A stretch of DNA of 64,000 bases from Butyrivibrio sp. Su6 (GTDB taxonomy: Bacteria > Bacillota > Clostridia > Lachnospirales > Lachnospiraceae), in the NCBI RefSeq assembly GCF_900108105.1, contig NZ_FNUR01000011.1, positions 62,001-126,000 on the forward strand, written 5' to 3'. A model generated the notes under the pieces. It had not been told where the DNA came from, searched no databases, and saw only the letters and a list, made by a program, of their open reading frames with translations. Of this stretch, positions 15,955 through 24,059 are shown one piece after another; the first letter of the stretch is position 1, and every line of letters starts with the position of its first letter. The translations under genes and the position numbers were made by a program.

Positions 15955-17748
15955 TTAGTACTTAACAGCCGGCAGTCTGTACTTTCTCTCATAGAAATCA
16001 ACAGCCTGCTCAAATCCGTCATTCTTCTCTGCCTTAAGTGTCTCAAGGTAGCCATGAGCAAAGTAGTTATCCTCATGGGATTCAATTATGCCAACAGCAA
16101 TGTTGCTGCAGTGATCTGCGATTCTCTCGAAATCTGTACCGATATCACTGAGGTCAAAGCCCTGCTCAATTGTACATTTTCCTTTGCGGAGTCTTCTAAT
16201 ATGACGACGCTTAACCTCTTTTTGGATCTCGTCAATTGTCTCCTCAAGTGGCTCTATAGTCTTGGCAAGCTTAGCATCCTGATTGTCAAAAGCAGTAACT
16301 GAAGTATCTACGATATCAATTACAGCAGATGAATATATATCCATCTCAGCCTGGGCCTTTGGAGTAAACTTTCTGCCATTTTCCTCCATATTTCCGGCCT
16401 TCTGTGCAATATTAAGAGCATGATCACTGATACGCTCATAGTCTGTAATACAGTGTAAAAGAAGTGACAAGGTATGGCTATCTTCCTGGCCAAGGTGATG
16501 AGAGTTTATCTTCATAAGATATGTTCCAAGCTCATCCTCGTACTTGTCGACCTGACGCTCAAGGTACTCTACTTCACCAGCAACTTCTGCGTTGTAATCT
16601 GTGATAAGTCCAATGGCCTTCTCCAATGACTCTTTTGTCATTACAGCCATAGTAACTGCTGCCTGTCTTGCCTGTTCAAGAGCAAATGGAGGGTTTGATA
16701 AAAACAGTGGATCCAGTGTGCGGATTCCCTGAAGCTCCTCCTGCTCTTTCTTTTCCTTATCGTCGATAGGAATTGTCTTAAGGGCAAGGTTAACAAGCAA
16801 ACCTGAAAATGGCAGCATAAGTGGTGTTGCAACAAGGTTGATAAGTGTATGAATTCCAGCGATTCCTGCCATTCCAATCTTTTCATCCATGAAATCAAAG
16901 TGGATCACTGCATTTAAGCTGTAGAAAATGATCATGAACAGAACTGCCTTGATTATGTTGAAGTAAAGGTGCATAAGAGCAGTTCTTTTACCATTTTTAT
17001 TGGCACCAAATGAAGAAAGGATGGCTGTAATACATGTACCTACCTCAGCGCCCACAACGACAGGTATAGCAACAGAGTGCTTAACCTTAACTGATAAAGA
17101 TAAAGCCTGAAGCACACCGATAGTACCTGCAGAACTCTGAATGAGCATTGTGAAAAGAATACCCACCAAAAATCCAAGTATAGGATTTGAGAATGTTGTC
17201 AAAAGAGCTTTGAATTCATCTACATCCTTTAATGGAGATACTGCATCTGACATCGAGCTCATTCCAAACATAAGCACTGCAAACCCTAGAAGGATCGTTC
17301 CGATATTTCTCTTTTTCTCATTTTTGGAAAACATATAGAGCCCAATTCCAATTATGGCCAAAAATGGCGTAAATGACTTGGGTTTTAAAAGATTTATAAA
17401 GAAGTTATCACTGCTGATCGCGTTCAATGAAAGAAGCCAGGCTGTAAATGTAGTACCAAGATTGGCACCAAGGATTACGTTAACGGCCTGCTTAAGAGTC
17501 ATGATTCCTGAATTAACAAGACCAACAACCATTACAGTTGAAGCTGATGACGATTGTACCAGTGCAGTCACACCTACACCGAAAACATAAGCGATTACTG
17601 GGTGCTTGGTGACCTTCGCAAGGACACTCTCAAGCTTTCCTCCGGCAGCCTTTGTAAGTCCGCCGCTCATTACATTCATTCCATAAAGGAACATCGCAAG
17701 ACCACCTACGAGCCCTGCCACAAGTGTAAATAATTCTAGTGAGTCCAT
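15955..17748 (-). CDS. Na+/phosphate symporter with C-terminal PhoU-like domain (NptA/YjbB type)
   Basis: 597 residues. The N-terminal membrane part (about 1-320) has the two inverted QSS repeats of Na/Pi cotransporters: VQSSSAST at 64-71 and IQSSAGT about 200. The C-terminal part (about 350-580) is helical and PhoU-like, with the pattern LERQVDKYEDEL and a second copy IEPLEETIDEIQKEV. Such proteins move phosphate with sodium. The PhoU part is thought to be regulatory. GGAGG lies 4 nt before the ATG. A potential 5' stem-loop ends right at the ribosome binding site. It heads a run that continues with the Nudix and FNR-like genes. Confidence 0.93.
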   Translation of the reverse strand: MDSLELFTLVAGLVGGLAMFLYGMNVMSGGLTKAAGGKLESVLAKVTKHPVIAYVFGVGVTALVQSSSASTVMVVGLVNSGIMTLKQAVNVILGANLGTTFTAWLLSLNAISSDNFFINLLKPKSFTPFLAIIGIGLYMFSKNEKKRNIGTILLGFAVLMFGMSSMSDAVSPLKDVDEFKALLTTFSNPILGFLVGILFTMLIQSSAGTIGVLQALSLSVKVKHSVAIPVVVGAEVGTCITAILSSFGANKNGKRTALMHLYFNIIKAVLFMIIFYSLNAVIHFDFMDEKIGMAGIAGIHTLINLVATPLMLPFSGLLVNLALKTIPIDDKEKKEQEELQGIRTLDPLFLSNPPFALEQARQAAVTMAVMTKESLEKAIGLITDYNAEVAGEVEYLERQVDKYEDELGTYLMKINSHHLGQEDSHTLSLLLHCITDYERISDHALNIAQKAGNMEENGRKFTPKAQAEMDIYSSAVIDIVDTSVTAFDNQDAKLAKTIEPLEETIDEIQKEVKRRHIRRLRKGKCTIEQGFDLSDIGTDFERIADHCSNIAVGIIESHEDNYFAHGYLETLKAEKNDGFEQAVDFYERKYRLPAVKY

Positions 17749-17758
17749 TTTACCTCCG

Positions 17759-17801
17759 ATAGATGCCCTCCCTTAAGAGTCCTCTAACTCTTTGCATCTA
17801 T
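17759..17801 (-). promoter_or_regulatory. Possible leader stem-loop of the Na/phosphate symporter gene
   Basis: Perfect 8-bp arms (ATAGATGC at 17759-17766, GCATCTAT at 17794-17801) enclose a 27-nt loop that contains a further small hairpin (GAGT/ACTC) and an AGGGAGG. The structure ends 3 nt before the gene's own GGAGG. I do not recognise it as a known riboswitch. Confidence 0.35.
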
Positions 17802-17855
17802 TTTTCTAAGTTTTTCCTTTTGTTACAAGTATATCTTATAGGAAGAACTTAAAAA

Positions 17856-18776
17856 TTACCATAAAAACTTAACCATTCTTACATATTTCCCAAAATGTGC
17901 CTCACTAAGCGGCACATTTTTGTCAGTTCTGTACTCTTTTCCATATATATTTTCTTCAACATCCACTGTATCTGTTGTCTTAAATCCAAGTTTCTCACAA
18001 ATATGGATGGATACGGCATTTTCTGCTTTTACAAGAGTCTGAACCTTGTCAAAGAAAAGCATATTTTTTCCATATTCAAGTATTGCCGAACATGCCTCAA
18101 ACGCATATCCCTGCCTCTGATACTTTTTACCTATCAGAAATCCCAGTTCTATTTCGTCAAAACCATTTCTGATGGAGAAGCCTGCTCTTCCTATTACCTT
18201 TCCATCTTCTTTCCTGACAACTGTCCATATTCCAAAGCCCATAAGACCATAGACTTTCTCTATATAGTCTTTTTGGTATCTCTTTTCATCTTCAGGATTC
18301 TCAAAAAGACCTTCCATATATCTGGTCATTTCAGGATCCTTGTACAGTTCATAAAACTCGTCAACATCTTCCAAAGTGGTTTCTCTTATAAGAAGTCTCT
18401 CTGTCTGAAGCACTTCCCAGGGTTCACCCACATATCGCTGATATGCTTTTACATAGGAATCGATCTCTACTTCGTCTATGTCAGCAAAAACGTACTTTAA
18501 TCCTTCAAAATCCTGGCCTTTATTAAAGTCTCCCAAGACTCCGACCACAGGTATATCTGCTTCCTTTAGCTGCTGCGCAAAGTCTCCTTTATCTGTAACA
18601 ATAAGGATGCTCTCTTTTGACGGAACAAATTCGCTCACTGTCACAGCCTCTATGGATTCATATGTTGACTCATATCCACATTCTTTGATATAAGTACATG
18701 CTTCTTCTGTAGACTTTAGGACTGCAGGAATTTTTAAGTTGTTTTTGGAAATAATAAAATAGACTTTTTTCAGCAC
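17856..18776 (-). CDS. GNAT N-acetyltransferase with an extra N-terminal domain
   Basis: 306 residues from a GTG at 18776, preceded by GAGGTGG at about 5 nt. An upstream TTG at 18794 has no such site. Residues about 125-306 form a RimJ/RimL-type GNAT domain: LQTERLLIRETTLEDVDEFY opens it, and KYQRQGYAFEAC is the acetyl-CoA-binding motif A. The first 120 residues form a separate alpha/beta domain (ILIVTDKGDFAQQLKEADI, VVGVLGD) that resembles a stripped HAD or response-regulator-like fold. I cannot assign it. The substrate is unknown. The gene appears monocistronic, with hairpins on the upstream side. Confidence 0.85.
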   Translation of the reverse strand: MLKKVYFIISKNNLKIPAVLKSTEEACTYIKECGYESTYESIEAVTVSEFVPSKESILIVTDKGDFAQQLKEADIPVVGVLGDFNKGQDFEGLKYVFADIDEVEIDSYVKAYQRYVGEPWEVLQTERLLIRETTLEDVDEFYELYKDPEMTRYMEGLFENPEDEKRYQKDYIEKVYGLMGFGIWTVVRKEDGKVIGRAGFSIRNGFDEIELGFLIGKKYQRQGYAFEACSAILEYGKNMLFFDKVQTLVKAENAVSIHICEKLGFKTTDTVDVEENIYGKEYRTDKNVPLSEAHFGKYVRMVKFLW

Positions 18777-18811
18777 AGTAGCCACCTCTATCAATTATTA
18801 TACAATATAAT

Positions 18812-18849
18812 ACGCCTATATGCTTCACAAACACTGAAGCCATAGGCGT
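18812..18849. other. Inverted repeat upstream of the GNAT gene
   Basis: Arms 18812-18827 and 18835-18849 pair over about 15 bp with one bulge (ACGCCTAT..., ...ATAGGCGT). There is no T run on the reverse strand, so it is not a clear terminator. The GNAT promoter probably lies just downstream (18795-18812). Confidence 0.4.
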
Positions 18850-18974
18850 TAACAATTTGTTTACAATTAATTAAAAGAATGGTTACTTCAAATCATCTTT
18901 TAGACATATAGACTTGTTAATATAATATTGTCAGATGAGTTAAGACAATACCAAATAAAAACTTTTTCATAATA

Positions 18975-19000
18975 TGCCAGGTAAGGAAGCTTACCTGGCA
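18975..19000 (-). terminator. Hairpin after the HPr-like gene, weak terminator
   Basis: A perfect 10-bp stem (18975-18984 with 18991-19000) and a 6-nt loop, 39 nt beyond the HPr-like stop. The T run after it on the reverse strand is poor. The remaining bases between 18777 and 19038 show nothing else. Confidence 0.5.
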
Positions 19001-19038
19001 TCCTCCCTTTTATAGGGTTTTTTTTAATTAATTATCTC

Positions 19039-19296
19039 TTATTTATTCCCATGAAGGAACTTTTCCATATCAGCTACTGCTAATTCTTCATCGCTTCCAT
19101 CAGCAATAACAGTAACCTGCTCACCAGATGTGAGATTAAGTGTCATCATTCCCATGATGCTCTTTGCGTTTACCTTTTTAGACTGAGCCTCGATATGTAC
19201 TGTGCTATCATACTTACTAGCAAGCTGAACAAGCTCTGCAACAGGTCTTGCCTCAAGTCCTCTAGGCAATTTGATTTCGATAGATTTTGTTAACAT
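19039..19296 (-). CDS. HPr-family protein with Glu at the catalytic His15 position (Crh-like)
   Basis: 85 residues, full HPr length. In PTS HPr the phosphorylated histidine lies in GLHARPA. Here the stretch reads RGLEARPVAEL, so residue 15 is Glu. The regulatory serine is retained as Ser46 in KSIMGMMTL. The pattern resembles Bacillus Crh, which has Gln15 and takes part only in HPr kinase/CcpA signalling. The protein therefore should not carry PEP-derived phosphate but could be phosphorylated on Ser46 by the HPrK encoded at 23037-23984. It lies 12 nt after whiA, in the same order as crh after whiA in Bacillus. GGAGG precedes the ATG. Confidence 0.93.
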   Translation of the reverse strand: MLTKSIEIKLPRGLEARPVAELVQLASKYDSTVHIEAQSKKVNAKSIMGMMTLNLTSGEQVTVIADGSDEELAVADMEKFLHGNK

Positions 19297-19308
19297 AATT
19301 CCCCTCCT

Positions 19309-20232
19309 TTAGGATCTGATCTTATCCGCAAGTTCGCTTAGTTTCCTAAGCCTGTGATTAACTCCTGATTTACCAACCGGTGGATCAAGATATGTTCCAA
19401 GCTCCAATAGTGTTGCATCCGGATGTTCTAGTCTTACCTCAGCCATTTGTCGTAGGCTTTCCTGTAGCTTGTTAAAACCATAATGGTCTTTTATATAGGT
19501 GATATCTTCTATCTGTTTTGTAGCCGCATTAACTGTCTTGGTAATATTGGCTACCTCACAGTTAACTCTTCTATTAATAGAGTTCCTCATCTCTTTAACG
19601 ATCCTGAGGTTCTCAAGATTCATGAGACTGACAGGTGCTTCCATTATGTTGAGCAGATCGACAATCCCTGCTCCCTCTTTTACATAAAGTACATAGTACT
19701 TTTTACGTCTGACTATCCTTGCCTCTATATCAAAGCTCTCGATCAGACTCTGTAAAAATAATGCCTGAGCCTCTAATGAACAATCAAATTCCAGATGATA
19801 TCCCTTGTTTGGATCACTTATAGAACCGACGCACAAAAATGAGTCACGCAGAAAAGCTCTCTTACAGCAGGAATTCTTCGTAACCATTGGATTGATGCCT
19901 TCTGTCAGGTCCTTGATGTTTCCATCAGAGTCCATTAACTTGATTGCCTTCAAAATATCTTCTATAAGCGCCGTATCCTCTAGCACAGGCTTTAATTCAT
20001 GCCCATTTTGAGGAATACTATTTCTTATATTAAATGCTTTCCTAATTATTGTAAAGAACTTTCTAGACACCATGGGATTATCGGTTTGTAACGATAGTCT
20101 GCATGCTCTGCCGTCTTTAATCTCAATGCTGCCATCCATAAATATTATGGCTGCCAGTTCCGCCAATTGGCAGTGCCTTGAGCTCCCTATGTGCTTATCC
20201 AGTTCTTCTTTTACTTCAGATGAAAATGACAT
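19309..20232 (-). CDS. whiA: DNA-binding protein WhiA
   Basis: 307 residues. The N-terminal part (about 1-200) resembles a degenerate LAGLIDADG homing-endonuclease fold (SSRHCQLAELAAIIFMDG). The C-terminal part ends in a helix-turn-helix (TLLELGTYLDPPVGKSGVNH, about 275-294). WhiA is linked to cell division and sporulation in actinobacteria and to division/chromosome segregation in Firmicutes. Its start lies 2 nt after the rapZ stop, so translation is probably coupled. The order rapZ-whiA-HPr is conserved in Firmicutes. Confidence 0.97.
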   Translation of the reverse strand: MSFSSEVKEELDKHIGSSRHCQLAELAAIIFMDGSIEIKDGRACRLSLQTDNPMVSRKFFTIIRKAFNIRNSIPQNGHELKPVLEDTALIEDILKAIKLMDSDGNIKDLTEGINPMVTKNSCCKRAFLRDSFLCVGSISDPNKGYHLEFDCSLEAQALFLQSLIESFDIEARIVRRKKYYVLYVKEGAGIVDLLNIMEAPVSLMNLENLRIVKEMRNSINRRVNCEVANITKTVNAATKQIEDITYIKDHYGFNKLQESLRQMAEVRLEHPDATLLELGTYLDPPVGKSGVNHRLRKLSELADKIRS

Positions 20233-20234
20233 TT

Positions 20235-21110
20235 TTACTTTGCCTGCTTAACATCTCTGTGAAATAGTTTTAAACCGTAGTTGCCGCCCGATGCTTTTAA
20301 TCTTTCATATAATTCATTGGCAATAGTGACGCTTCTGTGCTGTCCGCCGGTACATCCTATTGCCACTACCAGCTGATACTTGCCCTCTTTTACATATCCG
20401 GGAATAAGGAAATTCAGCATATCCTCAAGCTTATCTACAAACTCTCCGCAAGCGGGAAAGCTCTTTACATAATCCTGAACACCCTTATCATTGCCGGTCT
20501 GATGCTTAAGTTCATCAATATAGAATGGATTAGGTAAAAATCTTACGTCAAAAACCAGGTCCGCATCATATGGTATTCCATACTTGAAACCAAAGGACAG
20601 GATTGTTACCATCAGTGAGTTGTACTCTTCATTCTTAACAAAGATCCTGTCGAGTTCCTCTTTGAGCTCCCTTGTCAAAAGCTGTGAGGAATCCATGATG
20701 TAATCTGCTCTCTTTTTTACCTCAGCAAGAACTTTTCTCTCCTTGGCAATTCCATCCTCAATCCTGTCTCCAACTGAATTGACATTCATAGGATGGATTC
20801 GTCTGGTCTCCTTGTATCTCTTTATAAGGACCTGATCACTTGCGTCCATAAACAGAACTTCAACAGGTATTCCTCGCTCTTTGAGGGAATCTATGATCCC
20901 TGCAACTTCCTCAAACTGCTGACCGGCTCTTGCATCTATACCAAGAACTACTTTACTGATCTCGTTCTCCGGCATAGTTATAAGCTCTGCAAATTTCTCA
21001 ATAAGTGAAACCGGTAGATTATCAACGCAGTAAAATCCGGCATCCTCCAACATATGAATAGCAGTGGACTTTCCACCGCCGCTCATTCCTGTAACGATAA
21101 CAAATCTCAT
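20235..21110 (-). CDS. rapZ: RapZ/YvcJ-family nucleotide-binding protein
   Basis: 291 residues. A Walker A motif lies at about 8-16 (GMSGGGKST), and FYCVDNLPVSLIEKF follows, typical of the family. The C-terminal domain has VAIGCTGGQHRSVTIAN, the signature of RapZ. In enterobacteria RapZ controls glmS through small RNAs. In Bacillus YvcJ is a GTPase/ATPase of less clear function, so the role here is not certain. GGATGG precedes the ATG at 7 nt. It is part of the murB-rapZ-whiA-HPr run. Confidence 0.96.
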   Translation of the reverse strand: MRFVIVTGMSGGGKSTAIHMLEDAGFYCVDNLPVSLIEKFAELITMPENEISKVVLGIDARAGQQFEEVAGIIDSLKERGIPVEVLFMDASDQVLIKRYKETRRIHPMNVNSVGDRIEDGIAKERKVLAEVKKRADYIMDSSQLLTRELKEELDRIFVKNEEYNSLMVTILSFGFKYGIPYDADLVFDVRFLPNPFYIDELKHQTGNDKGVQDYVKSFPACGEFVDKLEDMLNFLIPGYVKEGKYQLVVAIGCTGGQHRSVTIANELYERLKASGGNYGLKLFHRDVKQAK

Positions 21111-21140
21111 TTTGCCATCCTTTCAAATAAAGAAAATATA

Positions 21141-22052
21141 TCAGAACTTCCCAAGCATGATCACTTCAGGTTCAAGGGTCACACCTGAATTCTCATAAAC
21201 TCTTTTTTCCACTTCACATATGAGTTCATAAACTTCAGCTGATGTAGCATTACCTTTATTTATAACAAAACCGCAGTGCTTCTCAGATACAGCAGCGTCT
21301 CCTACAGAGAAGCCTCTAAGTCCCGCATCTTCAATAAGTTTTCCTGCAAAATATCCTTCCGGTCTTTTGAAGGTTGATCCGGCACTCGGAAATTCAAGGG
21401 GCTGTTTTTCCCTTCTTTTTGCCGCAAGTTCCTGCATGTTTTGGGTTATTGTCTCTTTATCACCTTTTTCAAGAGAAAGAAGAACTGATATTACAATATA
21501 GCCTCTTCCCTTGATCGCGCTGGAACGATATCCAAATTCCATTGAGGAATTGTCCAATACCATGATCTCGCCTTCAGGAGAAAGAACTGTCACTGATCTT
21601 GTAACCAGCTTCATCTCTCCGCCGTAGGCTCCTGCATTCATTATCATGGCTCCGCCAATTGTTCCGGGGATCCCAGCTGCAAACTCAAAATTCTTAAGTC
21701 CATTATCCCTTGCAAAAGCAGCTATCTGAGAATTCATAGCTCCTGCTTCTGCGTAAATATCATTATCACCTTCAAGGTGTATATCGTTCATTTTACTAAG
21801 TGAAATAACAACTCCGTCAAATCCTTCATCAGAGATCAGGAGGTTACTTCCATTTCCCAGAACAAAAAACTCTGTGCCGAGCTTTTTGATAAGGGCCATC
21901 ACTTCTACAAGCTGGTCCTTATTTTCCGGCCTTATAAATAAGCTTGCAGGCCCACCAGTTCTAAATGTGGTGTGCCTGCTCATTGGTTCATTTTCTAATA
22001 CATTTGAAGCAGATACTATCTGCTCTATTGCATTTATAATTCCTTCGTTCAA
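21141..22052 (-). CDS. murB: UDP-N-acetylenolpyruvoylglucosamine reductase
   Basis: 303 residues, MurB of the short type found in Firmicutes. It reduces UDP-GlcNAc-enolpyruvate to UDP-MurNAc with NADPH and FAD in the cytoplasm. FAD-domain motifs are HTTFRTGGPA about 26-35 and VLGNGSNLLISDEGFDG about 70. The catalytic serine region is PSAGSTFKRPEGYFAGKLIE, and the C-terminal glutamate is in LEPEVIMLG. The start is a TTG at 22052 (NEGIINAIE follows), with AAGGATC about 5 nt upstream. It lies between the ROK kinase and rapZ. Confidence 0.96.
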   Translation of the reverse strand: MNEGIINAIEQIVSASNVLENEPMSRHTTFRTGGPASLFIRPENKDQLVEVMALIKKLGTEFFVLGNGSNLLISDEGFDGVVISLSKMNDIHLEGDNDIYAEAGAMNSQIAAFARDNGLKNFEFAAGIPGTIGGAMIMNAGAYGGEMKLVTRSVTVLSPEGEIMVLDNSSMEFGYRSSAIKGRGYIVISVLLSLEKGDKETITQNMQELAAKRREKQPLEFPSAGSTFKRPEGYFAGKLIEDAGLRGFSVGDAAVSEKHCGFVINKGNATSAEVYELICEVEKRVYENSGVTLEPEVIMLGKF

Positions 22053-22071
22053 AATGATCCTTCCTGTAACT

Positions 22072-23007
22072 TTATGGCATCAAAAGTTTCGCTGCACCAT
22101 ATACTCCTGCATCATTGCCAAGTTTAGCAAGAGCAAACTTAGCACCGCTGCATCCGGAGAATACATATTTCTTGAAGCTTGGCATAAGAAGGTCAAAGAG
22201 CATTTCGCCGGCCTTTGATACGCCGCCTCCAAGAACGATTATTTCAGGGTTAACAACTGTTGCTGTAATGGCAATACCTTTTCCAAGGTAATATCCGTAC
22301 TGCTCAGCAATCTTAACTGCAAGGGCATCTCCCTTTTTAGCTGCATCAAATACATCTTTGCACTCGAAATCGCCATTTCTGAGAACACTGTCTTCATTAG
22401 AAGAAGCAAGCATTCTCTTTGCAAGTCTCATGGCACCTGTTGCGCTTGCATACTGCTCAAAGCAGCCGTGCTTGCCGCATCCGCAGGCATCCTCTTCATC
22501 ATCTACAAGATGAATGTGTCCAATCTCTCCGCCGGAACCAAATGATCCTGTAAGAATCTTGCCTTCATTTATGATTCCGCCGCCAACTCCTGTTCCAAGA
22601 GTAACAAGGAGCATATTCTTATAGCCCTTTCCGCCGCCCTTCCAGGCTTCTCCAAGAGCTGCAACGTTGGCGTCATTTCCTGCCTTTACAGGGAGTTTTA
22701 ATTTAGAATGAAACTCATTAACTACGTTGTAATTCTCCCATCCAAGATTAACTGCCTGATAGCAAAGGCCATCAGCATTAACAGCGCCGGGAACACCAAT
22801 TCCTGCTCCGATAACTTCTGTATCTTCTATGTTTCTCTCCTTCATTTTTGCTCTGATGGAATCTGAAACATCAGCGAGGATCATTTTTCCGTGGTTCTCT
22901 GTTCTTGTAGGAATCTCCCAAAAATCAAGCATCTCACCAGTTTCTGTGAGAAGTCCTATTTTCGCAGTTGTGCCCCCTACATCTGCTCCAAATACGTATC
23001 TAGCCAT
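22072..23007 (-). CDS. ROK-family glucokinase
   Basis: 311 residues from the ATG at 23007 (MARYVFGADVGGTTAK). The frame also opens at a TTG two codons upstream, but GAGG is better spaced for the ATG. The phosphate-binding motif DVGGTTAKIG is near the N-terminus. LVTLGTGVGGGII is the second, and the ROK zinc motif reads CGCGKHGCFEQY. The gene lies between hprK and murB. In Lachnospiraceae and clostridia a glucokinase in this position supplies glucose-6-phosphate to glycolysis. Other hexoses are possible. Confidence 0.92.
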   Translation of the reverse strand: MARYVFGADVGGTTAKIGLLTETGEMLDFWEIPTRTENHGKMILADVSDSIRAKMKERNIEDTEVIGAGIGVPGAVNADGLCYQAVNLGWENYNVVNEFHSKLKLPVKAGNDANVAALGEAWKGGGKGYKNMLLVTLGTGVGGGIINEGKILTGSFGSGGEIGHIHLVDDEEDACGCGKHGCFEQYASATGAMRLAKRMLASSNEDSVLRNGDFECKDVFDAAKKGDALAVKIAEQYGYYLGKGIAITATVVNPEIIVLGGGVSKAGEMLFDLLMPSFKKYVFSGCSGAKFALAKLGNDAGVYGAAKLLMP

Positions 23008-23036
23008 AACCAAAACCTCTTTCTATTTTTTATTAT

Positions 23037-23984
23037 TTAGTCATCGTCCTCATCATCAGTTCTTCTCTTTGCAAGAGAATTCTGAACTCTGTTGTAAAGC
23101 TCCTGTGCTGCATTGTAGCCCATAGCTTTCTGTCTGTGGTTAACTGCAGCTGATTCGCAGATAACCGCAAGGTTTCTACCAGGTCTAATAGGAATTCTGT
23201 GGCAAACCACCTTATTGCCAAGGTACTCTGTATATTCCTCTTCAAGACCAAGTCTGTCATATTCTTTATCCTTGTCCCAGTCCTCGAGCTTGATAACAAG
23301 GTCAATATTCTGGGTCTCTCTTACGCTTGAAACACCGTAAAGAGTCTTAACATCGATAATACCAACACCTCTCATCTCGATAAAATGCTTGGTAATATCA
23401 GGTGCTGAGCCGATAAGAGTTTCTTCACTCACACGGCGGAGCTCAACAACGTCGTCTGATACCAGACGGTGTCCTCTTTTAATAAGCTCAATAGCTGTCT
23501 CGGACTTACCGATTCCGCTTTCTCCAGTAATAAGAACACCTACACCAAAGACATCCACCAAAACTCCGTGGATAGAAATACATGGAGCCAACTTAACATT
23601 AAGCCATCTAATGATCTCAGCAGTGAAAGCTGAAGTTGATTTTTTAGTCATAAGCACCGGAACTTTTTCTTCCAATGCAATCTTTATAAATAATGGATCA
23701 GGTGTCAGTTCTCTACAGAAAACAACTCCGGGAACATCAAAAGAAAGGAATTCTCTGTACATCTTTTCCCTTTTCTCTTCAGGAAAAGACTCCATATATG
23801 TGTACTCAACGAATCCGATAACCTGCAGTCTTGTTGCTTCAAAATGCTCAAAATATCCTGCAAGCTGAAGCGCAGGTCTGTTGATGTCCGGCTGGATTAT
23901 CTTTATCTTTTTAATATCCAGCTCAGGAGTAAGATTCTCAAGCTTCATCTTTTCAATGATTGATTTTAAACTAACGCTTGCCAT
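23037..23984 (-). CDS. hprK: HPr kinase/phosphorylase
   Basis: 315 residues from the ATG at 23984, which has GGAGG 5 nt upstream. An ATG four codons earlier contains that ribosome binding site and is rejected. The catalytic-domain signature HGVLVDVFG (His139) is followed by the Walker A loop GESGIGKS (154-161). The capping motif EMRGVGIIDVKTLYG completes the family set. The enzyme phosphorylates and dephosphorylates Ser46 of HPr or Crh in answer to ATP, pyrophosphate and fructose-1,6-bisphosphate, and so drives catabolite repression. Its natural partner in the window is the Glu15 HPr paralogue at 19039. Confidence 0.97.
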   Translation of the reverse strand: MASVSLKSIIEKMKLENLTPELDIKKIKIIQPDINRPALQLAGYFEHFEATRLQVIGFVEYTYMESFPEEKREKMYREFLSFDVPGVVFCRELTPDPLFIKIALEEKVPVLMTKKSTSAFTAEIIRWLNVKLAPCISIHGVLVDVFGVGVLITGESGIGKSETAIELIKRGHRLVSDDVVELRRVSEETLIGSAPDITKHFIEMRGVGIIDVKTLYGVSSVRETQNIDLVIKLEDWDKDKEYDRLGLEEEYTEYLGNKVVCHRIPIRPGRNLAVICESAAVNHRQKAMGYNAAQELYNRVQNSLAKRRTDDEDDD

Positions 23985-24059
23985 TTCACCCTCCATAAAA
24001 AAACATAGTTTTATTCCATATTATTAATGGAACTCCCAGGTCAAATAATAACACAGTCA

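Noticed and set aside
17759..17801. A known riboswitch before the Na/phosphate symporter.
   Set aside because: Only one 8-bp stem with a small inner hairpin is seen and no known aptamer motif fits; kept as a low-confidence leader structure.
24014..24032. Hairpin between hprK and uvrC (TTCCAT/ATGGAA) as a terminator.
   Set aside because: Only six base pairs and no T run in the transcribed direction.
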